From NCBI GenBank assembly GCA_019747455.1, contig JAIEQT010000489.1, forward strand, positions 1-12,435: a DNA stretch of 12,435 nucleotides, in the 5' to 3' direction. This document shows positions 1 to 7,600 of this stretch, in pieces. Position 1 is the first letter of the stretch. Every line of letters begins with the position of its first letter. Under the pieces are notes generated by a model that had not been told where the DNA came from, searched no databases, and worked only from the letters and a program-made list of their open reading frames with translations. This DNA is from Chitinophagaceae bacterium. Lineage in GTDB: Bacteria; Bacteroidota; Bacteroidia; Chitinophagales; Chitinophagaceae. The position numbers and the translations under genes are program-made.

Positions 1-333
1 CACAAAGTAATCGTATGAAACGTTCTGACCACCCGACGTTCCGACGATCCTCACCCTTCCCTCCTCATGCCCCATGAACTGTAAACTATCGTTCTGGTAT
101 ACATAACTACCAATATAACTTGTGGTAGTGGTCTTTACTTGCGGACTTGTTTCTTGCGTGCGTTTCTCTAACTTATTACCTGCTGCATCATAAATATATT
201 TAATCGTTCCCTTGCCGGCTACTGTTACTGTGTATGGCAGGTTTAAATGATTATAGGTAATACCTGTGATATCCTTATTCTTGTCTTGCGTGAGGTTGCC
301 CCGCCTGCTTCGCATTCGGGCAGGCATTCTCAT
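1..333 (-). CDS. Third RHS core copy, 5'-truncated, runs off the window
   Basis: Read from 333 down to 1, this frame stays open and encodes YD-repeat RHS core sequence nearly identical to the two other cores here, for example [28 protein letters not shown] and [23 protein letters not shown] repeats normally build a hollow beta-shell around a C-terminal effector. RHS homology starts only at the Gly-Asn codons near 300-295. Upstream, in frame, the sequence reads [12 protein letters not shown], encoded wholly by a palindromic repeat, and a stop (TAA, 345-343) lies just before it. The 5' two thirds of an RHS gene is therefore missing and the ATG comes from the repeat. It is probably a silent or orphan cassette whose C-terminal tip lies beyond base 1. 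Whether it is translated is unknown. Confidence 0.8.
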   Translation of the reverse strand, partial: MRMPARMRSRRGNLTQDKNKDITGITYNHLNLPYTVTVAGKGTIKYIYDAAGNKLEKRTQETSPQVKTTTTSYIGSYVYQNDSLQFMGHEEGRVRIVGTSGGQNVSYDYFV

Positions 334-334
334 C
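299..334. repeat. Palindromic repeat type A, copy 1 (at RHS breakpoint)
   Basis: These 36 nt are identical to 3584-3619. On the minus strand the core reads CCCGAATGCGAAGCAGGCGG. The centre is GCGAAGC (plus-strand 307-313, GCTTCGC), extended by one T-A pair and then, past two mismatches, by a CCCG/CGGG arm. An alternative, competing stem is CCTGC/GCAGG. d(GCGAAGC) is known as an unusually stable DNA mini-hairpin. The element sits exactly where RHS homology of the third copy begins, joined at a Gly-Asn codon pair. It resembles REP-type or MITE-like elements, but no transposase is in the window. Confidence 0.8.
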
Positions 335-533
335 GGAGCTTTTTAAATTTTTCCAGCTTTGAGTTCTTTACTCAGCTTTTCTGGAGCCTGTCCAGAGAAC
401 GAAGTCATTCGGAATCACTCACTTGTACGTTCGGTTCGCTATTCAGCTTTTTGTTCCATTTTAGTAGCTTATTTTTCAAAGGACATAATATTAGAGTTTC
501 CGAACTTTTTTTGTTAATATCATAGGGGTTGCA
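335..533 (-). other. Junction segment 1 with EPNVQVSD scar; no intact gene
   Basis: No complete gene is supported here. A minus-strand frame from about 533 to 405 is open with no start codon and ends in the peptide NSEPNVQVSDSE. Its 23-nt coding core (415-437) recurs exactly at 4089-4111 in the other inter-copy junction, where the frame ends NNEPNVQVSDTRDDE. A short ORF overlaps that stop (408-343, 21 codons, ending KELKAGKI), then comes the type A palindrome about 70 nt further on. The repeated order (scar, short spacer, palindrome, truncated RHS core) suggests a composite recombination scar rather than a gene. The segment overlaps the antisense XRE remnant at its upstream edge. Confidence 0.6.
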
Positions 534-731
534 GACGCATTAGATAGTATCGTCGATTATTTAGTAAGAGGCGGAACAGAAGATAAAGCAAAAGCTTCCT
601 TTCATGATGCAGAGGTAATACGTTACTTTAAAGAAGTAGATAACCTACCCACTGAAGATAAATCCGCTATCCTCTGCGTCATCGGAGGATTCCTAAGAGA
701 CATAAAAACTAAACAAGCTTACGCATCGTAA
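495..731 (+). pseudogene. 3' remnant of an XRE-family (HTH) regulator
   Basis: This plus-strand frame is open from a TAG near 492 to TAA at 729-731. From about 528 it reads VADALDSIVDYLVRGGTEDK, and it ends FLRDIKTKQAYAS. That matches in style the end of the HTH domain and the C-terminal tail of Bacteroidota XRE/Cro-like regulators, which typically carry ..VADALDVSVDYLVG.. followed by ..LRDxKxKxAYA. The HTH proper and any start codon are missing, so the gene is 5'-truncated at about 520-528, at the edge of the EPNVQVSD junction segment. It points toward the minus-strand lipoprotein gene with only 2 nt between the stops. It is probably non-functional and marks an insertion or deletion endpoint. 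The family assignment is by pattern recognition. Confidence 0.65.
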
Positions 732-733
732 TG

Positions 734-1399
734 CTATAACCTCTTGAAGGATAATTCACGTTCTAATAATTCAGATATAAGCTCGATCTTTTTTGCTTCG
801 GGCACTTTATCCTGATTAGCCTTGGGTTCCCAATAAGAATAAATCCTGTAAGTATTTTTATTAGCAAATTCAACTGTGATAGTTTTCCCGTCAAAACCAA
901 TTTGATAATTATCTAGCTTGCTCATATCGGGCAGTTTAGTTACACCAAGCAAGAAAAGATTATCAATAAATGATTGCCAACTAGATATAGGTTTTTTACG
1001 CTCAACCTCTTTATTTATTGACTGCAACTTATTAGTTGCTGTATCATAATTATAAGTTAGTAAATAAAACTCTGCAGCCCATTTACCACTTATATTTTTC
1101 AGTACAATGAGTTGCTCTCGGCTAGAAGAATTTGCAAACCAAATCCTAAACTCTTCAGTATTAAAACCATTTTCTAATGACTCAAGACCAATAAAATCCT
1201 CTACTGTTTTTTTTACTTTTCGATATGAAGCAGTTCGTTTTGTAACAGGAATATCTCGATGAATAGTATCAGATTGTACCGCTTTGATATTAACATTACT
1301 CTTTTTCTCGCTACTTGAACATTGACAAAAAATGAATAAAACAAGGCTACTCAATATAATACTTGTAACTATTCTCATATTTGGATTTTTTAGCGTCAT
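734..1399 (-). CDS. Lipoprotein, candidate immunity protein of the DUF4329-like RHS tip
   Basis: Predicted 221 aa. The N-terminus ([20 protein letters not shown] from Met8) is a hydrophobic signal ending in Cys25/Cys27 followed by SSSEKK. This fits a lipoprotein signal with a relaxed lipobox, so lipidation is probable but not certain. The mature part has no family I can name. It includes [19 protein letters not shown] near residues 73-91, [20 protein letters not shown] in the middle and [11 protein letters not shown] near the end, a pattern I associate with unnamed Bacteroidota proteins next to RHS genes. Its ATG (1399-1397) overlaps the upstream RHS stop TGA (1398-1396), giving an ATGA coupling that implies co-translation. 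Met8 is an alternative start and leaves a more typical signal peptide. A role in neutralising the adjacent effector in the cell envelope is inferred from position and lipoprotein nature. Confidence 0.75.
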   Translation of the reverse strand: MTLKNPNMRIVTSIILSSLVLFIFCQCSSSEKKSNVNIKAVQSDTIHRDIPVTKRTASYRKVKKTVEDFIGLESLENGFNTEEFRIWFANSSSREQLIVLKNISGKWAAEFYLLTYNYDTATNKLQSINKEVERKKPISSWQSFIDNLFLLGVTKLPDMSKLDNYQIGFDGKTITVEFANKNTYRIYSYWEPKANQDKVPEAKKIELISELLERELSFKRL

Positions 1400-3621
1400 T
1401 CATATTTATTATTCTTAGTTCTTCCTGAAGCTGGTCCGGCGCTACCGGGATGAACTGGCAAATCTGTCTTGACTTTTCGTTTGCTATCAGGAAGTAAATC
1501 ATTAGGTAAATTGCTCCATCGCCATGGAAACTTAGGGTCGCCGGGTCTTATAGGGTCATTGTCATTAACAGGCCCTACATCTTTAGGCCCGACTATAGAT
1601 GACCAATTGACTTCAAGGTTTCCTTTATCATTAATAAACCCAATTACGTCATCAACATTCCCATCTTGTCGTTGGGCCTTAACTTTACCTTTTGCTGTTA
1701 GCAAATAATGATCCATCTCATCCAACTCTTCATTGATGTATTGATCGCCTTTTTGCGCAATAGTAGTTTTACTCCATGTCTCTTGATTGGCAAAACCATT
1801 TCCTACTGTATGTGAATGAATATCTGCCACGACCTCTACATTACCTTTAGGCAATTTATGCAGATCGCTCGTGGGAGCAGGGGAAGATGTAAAAGGATCA
1901 TGCTTTCCATCTTCAAACTTGACACCTGGCGTATATGAAAAATATTCTTTCCCACGCTTTGTTTGGAACTTATAAATTAATGAAGAAAATTCAGCTCTGT
2001 TTATTTTAGTTGTCTTATAATAAGTTTTTGCCCAATCAATAGCTGCCGCATCGGCGCTTTTAAATCTATCCCCGGGCTTCATGCCATCTGGGTCTTCAAA
2101 TCTTATCGGATTATTGTAACAGTAGTTATATGGACTCCATCTACGCATCTTATCTGCCAACGGATCAATCATGTTCCATCTCCCTATCTGCGCATCATAC
2201 ATCCTTGCACCATAATCATAGTGTTCTAAACCTGAGCCATCTGAGAACTCTTCCTTCTGTTCTTCCTTACCATTGTACTTGTACTTGTTTACTTGCGCAT
2301 TCGCAGCCTTACTGCTCAGTGCTGCTATCTCTGAACCAAATGCATAATAATGTGATTCTTGAACCAATGGCCCTCTTGTATGCGTTGCCTGTAAATTGTC
2401 GAACATTACATCAATATTTGGCGTTTCGTTTGACACGAACACGAATAAATACCCATTTTTATTCACAGACAAATTTGTTTTTGTATGTGTTTTAAATTCT
2501 TCATTCTCACCTACTGGGTCAACGCCGCCCTCCACAAATTTAAACTGTTCATCGAACAATATCCAATTTAAATATGCTTTTGGTTTGCCGCTCGGAGTAC
2601 TTTGTGTATTTAAAAAATTAGTGACACTTGGATTGAGTAATGACCCATTTTGTAGGTTGGTTGCATTAAACTTACCAACACTGGCTTTTGTAACTCCGGT
2701 TAATAAACTCGCAACAACTGTTTCTAATATCCCACTCGGGCTTGCCGGGCTCGCTCCGTTATTCCTGTACCAACTATTCGCTCTTAGGTTATAACTATCA
2801 CCACTCATTACCTTTAATACCATACTCGTTCCTACCTTCTCTCCATTACCATTTAACTTTTGTATAAAATCATTGGGATTAGTGTAACCATCATTAGGAT
2901 ACCCGGCTATGGTGTTTTTATTCACTCTACTTCCGTCAGGTATATTATAGTACAACTTCTCCGTTGCCAATGGGTTTGTTTCTAAACTTGCTACTGGGTA
3001 GGCATCGGTTTTCTGTTCATCTGTGAGTACCATTCTGGTATTACCGAGATGGTCTTTGATGAAGTAGTCGTAAACGACGTTCTGGCCACCCGACGTTCCG
3101 ACGATTCTTACTCTTCCTTCCTCATGCCCCATAAACTGTAGGCTATCGTTCTGGTATACATAACTACCAATATAGCTTGTGGTAGTGGTTTTTGTTTGCG
3201 GACTTGTTTCTTGCGTGCGTTTCTCTAACTTATTTCCTGCTGCATCATAAATATATTTAATCGTTCCCTTGCCATTTACTGTTACTGTATACGGTAGGTT
3301 TAAATGATTGTAGGTGATGCCTGTAATATCCTTGTTCTTGTCTTGCGCAAGGTTGCCGTTGATATCATAATTATAATCCCGCGCAGCAGTGGTTTTGCTG
3401 TTGTTTAATGAAGTCATGTACAACTTAGAACTTCTAAAATCTCCCAATACCGTGGCCGTATCATTTACGCCATCTATTACATTTAAGAGTTTGTTGCTGT
3501 TATTGTTGTACGTGTAGCTCAGTTGATCTATCTGTACACTGTTTATAAGCTTAGCACCCCACTGGCTCATGCTTAATATATTACCCCGCCTGCTTCGCAT
3601 TCGGGCAGGCATTCTCATCAT
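1396..3621 (-). CDS. Orphan RHS module: partial core plus DUF4329/JAB-like tip
   Basis: Predicted 741 aa from ATG at 3621. Residues 1-12 come from the type A palindrome (ending [10 protein letters not shown]). RHS core follows from GNILSMSQW to the conserved end motif [28 protein letters not shown] at about residues 479-513. The C-terminus differs completely from the upstream RHS gene. At about 517-655, [38 protein letters not shown] and [13 protein letters not shown] follow the layout of DUF4329, a family seen at RHS C-termini. His602, His604 and Asp626 could form a JAMM/JAB-like metal site, but the usual S-x-x-D spacing is not clear. No signal peptide or upstream shell is present, so this ORF alone is unlikely to be exported. 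It is best read as an orphan tip cassette, although the ATG could allow expression. The lipoprotein gene overlaps its stop. Confidence 0.75.
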   Translation of the reverse strand: MMRMPARMRSRRGNILSMSQWGAKLINSVQIDQLSYTYNNNSNKLLNVIDGVNDTATVLGDFRSSKLYMTSLNNSKTTAARDYNYDINGNLAQDKNKDITGITYNHLNLPYTVTVNGKGTIKYIYDAAGNKLEKRTQETSPQTKTTTTSYIGSYVYQNDSLQFMGHEEGRVRIVGTSGGQNVVYDYFIKDHLGNTRMVLTDEQKTDAYPVASLETNPLATEKLYYNIPDGSRVNKNTIAGYPNDGYTNPNDFIQKLNGNGEKVGTSMVLKVMSGDSYNLRANSWYRNNGASPASPSGILETVVASLLTGVTKASVGKFNATNLQNGSLLNPSVTNFLNTQSTPSGKPKAYLNWILFDEQFKFVEGGVDPVGENEEFKTHTKTNLSVNKNGYLFVFVSNETPNIDVMFDNLQATHTRGPLVQESHYYAFGSEIAALSSKAANAQVNKYKYNGKEEQKEEFSDGSGLEHYDYGARMYDAQIGRWNMIDPLADKMRRWSPYNYCYNNPIRFEDPDGMKPGDRFKSADAAAIDWAKTYYKTTKINRAEFSSLIYKFQTKRGKEYFSYTPGVKFEDGKHDPFTSSPAPTSDLHKLPKGNVEVVADIHSHTVGNGFANQETWSKTTIAQKGDQYINEELDEMDHYLLTAKGKVKAQRQDGNVDDVIGFINDKGNLEVNWSSIVGPKDVGPVNDNDPIRPGDPKFPWRWSNLPNDLLPDSKRKVKTDLPVHPGSAGPASGRTKNNKYE

Positions 3622-3967
3622 ATGCAGTAGTCGTGTTTTGTCCGTCGCCCATCTTCATGCTAAAATCTATACCCGCATTTTTATTCCATGTACCACCCGT
3701 AAACTGGTTGAAGTCGCCCTTCAATAATCTATTCAATGGATCATACGCAAAACCATAAGCACGTTGTTCTCCATCACCCCTACTGCGCCATTTCATACCC
3801 GATATATTACCATTGTATTGGTTGATGGTATAGCCCTGATCGTACCCTACATCCATACCAAACCAACGGGTACTACCACCCGTGGCATAATCATTATTAA
3901 TACCCTTTAACCAACCACGGATACTATATGCATATTCTTGTAACTCTAATTCCGTAGCATCAGTGGT
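3581..3967 (-). pseudogene. 5' fragment of the second RHS core, cut off by palindrome A
   Basis: From 3967 the frame reads TDATELELQEYAYSIRGWLK and continues through WFGMDVGYDQGYTINQYNG and KWRSRGDGEQRAYGFAYDPL. It is almost identical to the full-length RHS gene (about 7232-6870). It stops at 3581 with [12 protein letters not shown], where the full-length gene reads DENGNILS. A 25-nt net insertion shifts the frame, so the rest of this core continues in the overlapping ORF starting at 3621. The only in-frame start-like codon upstream is a TTG at 3994-3992, reading through palindrome B (MPRERSDSGT), which is unlikely to be used. It is best seen as the upstream half of one interrupted RHS copy spanning 3967-1396. 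Confidence 0.8.
3584..3619. repeat. Palindromic repeat type A, copy 2 (inside RHS core)
   Basis: Identical over 36 nt to 299-334, with the GCTTCGC centre at 3592-3598. Compared with the intact gene (DEN-GNILS), this copy has 25 extra nt between the codons for DEN and GN, which breaks the frame. The ten left-hand bases (minus strand GATGAGAATG) are also what the RHS sequence itself would supply. Only the following 24-25 nt are clearly foreign. On the minus strand the palindrome opens a new frame with ATG codons leading into RHS sequence. Confidence 0.85.
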
Positions 3968-3991
3968 CCCCGAATCGCTTCGCTCTCGGGG
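3968..3991. repeat. Palindromic repeat type B at RHS breakpoint
   Basis: This is a 24-nt hairpin-forming element. CCCCGA (3968-3973) pairs with TCGGGG (3986-3991), and the centre is GCTTCGC (3977-3983), which is GCGAAGC on the minus strand. On that strand the centre is flanked on both sides by GA, allowing tandem G-A pairs. It differs from type A in its arms but shares the CCCGA..GCGAAGC..CGGG plan. RHS homology of the second copy begins immediately after it (TDATELEL), and I see no RHS homology upstream. Confidence 0.75.
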
Positions 3992-4263
3992 CAAGCGTTT
4001 TTTGAGCCTATTTTGTATTGCGAAGTAACCTTAATAAAAATTACTTTTTGTTTACCGGCTTTTGGTTCTCTACTCATCGTCCCTTGTGTCACTCACTTGT
4101 ACGTTCGGTTCATTATTGGGCTTATTTAGGTTAGTACTAACAGAAAAAAAATACTTTTCGCATTTCTATAACCCTATTTTCAAGGTGCTTAATAAACTCC
4201 AACCACTCCTTTGTATAAGAGAATATAGAGGGTGCAGGATTACAGCGTAAAGAGAATATTTTA
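3992..4263 (-). other. Junction segment 2 with EPNVQVSD scar; no intact gene
   Basis: This is the spacer between the first lipoprotein gene and the second RHS copy, with no convincing gene. On the minus strand a start-less frame ends NKPNNEPNVQVSDTRDDE with stop TAG at 4072-4070. Its 23-nt core (4089-4111) is identical to 415-437. A 43-codon ORF (4077-3946, MSREPKAGKQ...) overlaps that stop and runs through palindrome B into RHS DNA out of frame. Nearer the lipoprotein stop, a start-less frame reads YTKEWLEFIKHLENRVIEMR and ends at about 4130. It could be the tail of a lost gene, but I cannot name it. I see no clear terminator hairpin or Bacteroidota-type promoter. Confidence 0.55.
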
Positions 4264-4665
4264 TTATTTGGTAACCTTATAATATACTTGTTCTCCATCG
4301 TCACCTATCAATATAAGAGTATCACTCCCTTTCATCCTAAGATGAAATGCTGCGTCGTAGTCATCAAATTTAATTTTGAGGCTATCGCTAATAATTTTGT
4401 ATGTGTAGTACTTTGATAGCTCTGGATAATAGATTTTATCTAGCTCAATCTTAAAACTTGCATTCTCTTCTCCTTTGAGTTTCCACATCCCTAAAATACT
4501 TTTATTTATATCTAAAGCAGGTTCTTCAATTTTGGGAGTATTAGTTACTGTATTTGAGCTATTATCAATTTTAACAGTGTCGCTTTTATCTAATTGAATC
4601 TTCTCTTGATTCTCACATGCAAGTAACATGGTTATCAATATAACAGTAATACTATTTTTTTTCAT
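4264..4665 (-). CDS. Small lipoprotein, candidate immunity protein of the M15-like RHS tip
   Basis: Predicted 133 aa. MKKNSITVILITMLLAC is a compact lipoprotein signal with a clear lipobox (LLAC, Cys17), followed by ENQEK. A Ser/Thr/Asn-rich linker (about 25-45) leads to a small domain beginning ILGMWKLKGEENASFKIELD. The rest (YTYKIISDSLKIKFDD, SDTLILIGDDGEQVYYKV) alternates like a small beta-barrel or lipocalin-like fold. The fold guess is weak. The start lies 4 nt after the stop of the giant RHS gene (4672-4670), so the two are surely co-transcribed. Because the RHS tip looks like a peptidoglycan-cleaving domain, a membrane-anchored periplasmic or surface lipoprotein is where a protective partner would be expected. 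Acidic residues after the Cys might favour surface export in Bacteroidota. Immunity is an inference. Confidence 0.75.
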   Translation of the reverse strand: MKKNSITVILITMLLACENQEKIQLDKSDTVKIDNSSNTVTNTPKIEEPALDINKSILGMWKLKGEENASFKIELDKIYYPELSKYYTYKIISDSLKIKFDDYDAAFHLRMKGSDTLILIGDDGEQVYYKVTK

Positions 4666-4669
4666 ATAT

Positions 4670-7600
4670 CTATTTTTGTTTTATTTCTAAATGATATGCC
4701 GGATCAGCAGGGGGCTGTAGCAAAAATATGCCTCTTGCTCGAATTTGTTCAACAAATCTTTTTCGATTTTGTATAGATGCAGGTGATATGTCAATAACGT
4801 TTAAGACTCGAGGATCACTAGCATGTCTAGATACCTTTCTTGGCCCAATCCTCCTGATAGTTGCACTCATATTTGAAATTATCTGCTGGCGATTCAATCC
4901 TTTATTTATACCATCTTGAGCTACATTAACAACTTGGTCACCAGCGGAGCCATATAAATCTAAATTATACTTAACACCACGTGATTCAATATTGTCATAC
5001 ATAGCATTTGCTTGAGCTTCTGGTGATCTTTGAGTGCTAGTAATTTTCAAGCTAGGATTTTCAGAAGATTTAAGTATATCTTCTAAAACATCGATTGTAT
5101 ATTGTGTGATAGAATTTTTATCGACACCAGGGCTCAATTTTATATTTTGAGGAATATCTACTTGAGTTTTAGGAGTCGGCGAATTCTCAACTTTGGCTAC
5201 TGTAGAACCTGTTTTAGGATTTATCGCCATTGGTTTCAAGTTAGGTAAGTTTGTTGGTGGAGAATTAACCAAGGATTGTTTTTTATGCCTTATACCTACC
5301 ACTACTACCTCTGGTAAATTTGTTTTCGGGGTCTCTTTTGAAAGACCAAGTGGATCATTGAAATTAACGGGGTTATTATCTGCAAAATTATAAGTTGATT
5401 GATCTTCAAAATAATCTGCTAACGGATCCATTTGATGAAATCTACCAAGTTGTGCATCATAGCTCCTATACTCTGTTTCATACCAATCTAACCCTAAATC
5501 ATTATTTTCTTCGCTGGCATCATTATATCTATATCTATTCTCTAAACTATTCGCAGCCTTACTGCTGATGCCTTTCATGGTGAGGCCGAAGGGATAATAG
5601 TGCGTCTCTTCCGTTAATGGTCCACGGGTGTGCGTCACCTGCAAGTTATCAAAGAACACATCAATGTTGGGGGTAGCATTGCTTACGTAAATATACAAAT
5701 ATCCGTTTCTCGTTACCTCTTTATCCGTAATTAAATGCGTTTTAAACTCTTCACTCGCACCTACTTGCTCAAAACCACTGGTTTGGCTAGCACTAAAGTT
5801 CACTGTATCTATTACAGGTTTAAACTGTTCATCAAATAATACCCAGTTTAGGTAGGCTTTGGGTTTTCCGTTTGTTCCGTCCGCATTGTTCTGTCCGCTT
5901 ATAAACCCACTCATTCCCGGAGGTATCCATCCATTCGGGATACTTGATAATAACCAACTCTTTGTACTGTTGCTGCTGAGTCCGCCCATTAATGATGCTA
6001 TTATATCATTAATAGGATTAATAGCATTACCCGGTACTACCCCGTTTTGTTTGTACCAACTGTTGGCTCTAATGTTTACTTTGTCGCCCGCCATTACCTT
6101 CAACACGATACTTGTGCCTACTTTCTGGTTATTGCCATTCAACTTCTGGATATAGTCGTTCGGGTTCGTGTAATTCTCATTCGTAGGATAGGCCGCTACG
6201 GTGTTCTTTAATATCCTTCCTCCATTTGGTATATTGTAATATATTTTTTCTGTGTTGAGTGTACTGTCTTCTAAACTCGCAACAGGATATGCATCTGTTT
6301 TTTGCTCGTCTGTTAATACTACTCTTGTGTTGCCCAAGTGATCCTTCACAAAGTAATCGTAACTATATGTCGGACTTCCGGACTCTCGGACTACTCGGAC
6401 TCTCCCCTCCTCATGCCCCATAAACTGCAGGCTATCGTTCTGGTATACGTAACTACCAATATAACTTGTGGTAGTGGTCTTTACTTGCGGGCTTGTTTCT
6501 TGCGTGCGTTTCTCTAACTTATTACCCGTTGCATCATAAATATATTTAATCGTTCCCTTGCCGGTTACTGTTACCGTATACGGTAGGTTTAAATGATTAT
6601 AGTTAATGTTCGTAATATCCTTGTTCTTGTCCTCTGTGAGGTTGCCGTTGATATCATAGTTATAATCCTGCACAGCAGCGGTTTTGTTATTATTCAATGA
6701 AGTCATGTACAACTTAGAACTTCTAAAGTCTCCCAATACCGTTGCCGTATCATTTACTCCATCGATTACATTGAGTAGTTTGTTGCTGTTATTGTTGTAC
6801 GTGTAGCTCAATTGATCTATCTGTACACTGTTTATAAGCTTCGCACCCCACTGGCTCATGCTGAGGATATTCCCATTCTCATCATATGCAGTAGTCGTGT
6901 TTTGTCCGTCGCCCATCTTCATGCTAAAATCTATACCCGCATTCTTATTCCATGCTCCTCCCGTAAACTGGTTGAAGTCGCCCTTTAATAATCTATTCAA
7001 GGGATCATACGCAAAACCATAAACACGTTGTTCTCCATCGCCCCTACTGCGCCATTTCATACCCGATATATTACCATTGTATTGGTTGATGGTATAGCCC
7101 TGATCATACCCTATATCCATACCAAACCAGCGGGTATTACCACCCGTAGCATAATCATTATTAATACCCTTTAACCAACCGCGGATACTATATGCATAAT
7201 CTTGTAACTCTAACTCCGTAGCGTCAATCGCCGTTTTTTGTCCGAGCTTCTTGCGCTTCAACATACCTAACTCATCGTATTCATTTCTTGCTAATAAACG
7301 CGTAGTTGCTGCATCATCATTGAGGGTTTTCTTGAGTTCCAATAACCTGCCTGCATGGTCGTACTGCATATTGGTTTTTGCACGAACCGTTTGTGCCGCA
7401 GATGCATTGTTGTGCAATTGATAACTACTCAACACCTTACCCGAAAAATCGTATCGCAACGTATTCCTATCGATACCTCCTTTGTAATTATCCGATTGTG
7501 TTTGCACCACCCTACCCTTATCATCATAATAACTCACTGTTTCTAACCAAGTACCACTCTCCAAATTCATAGGATCCTCTACAACCCTTATCCTGCTTAC

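Larger units (their letters stand above)
3110..3967. repeat. RHS core segmental duplication, copy in orphan module
   Basis: This segment is near-identical at DNA level to about 6400-7232 of the full-length gene, apart from the type A palindrome. Similarity falls abruptly near 3085-3110, at the codons after EGRVR, and is only moderate from there to about 2240. The 3' third (to about 3350) is also shared with the third copy at 1-300. It provides long homology for exchange between modules. Confidence 0.8.

Noticed and set aside
340..385. Possible terminator hairpin (CCAG/CTGG with inner GAGT/ACTC, then A/T run) on the minus strand
   Set aside because: The stem is short and interrupted, and no transcript end can be inferred.
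247..525. Plus-strand ORF across the first junction
   Set aside because: It runs through antisense RHS DNA, the palindrome and the scar, with Ser/Phe-rich low-complexity sequence and no homology I recognise. It is a shadow.
2130..2794. Two overlapping plus-strand ORFs opposite the second RHS core
   Set aside because: Antisense to conserved RHS motifs, with no domain content of their own.
3581..3621. Programmed ribosomal frameshift joining the two halves of the second RHS copy
   Set aside because: The frame change is fully explained by a 25-nt palindromic insertion that is absent from the intact gene. I see no slippery heptamer at the overlap.
3946..4077. 43-codon ORF starting MSREPKAGKQ
   Set aside because: It runs through palindrome B and out of frame into RHS DNA. 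It is more likely chance reading than a gene.
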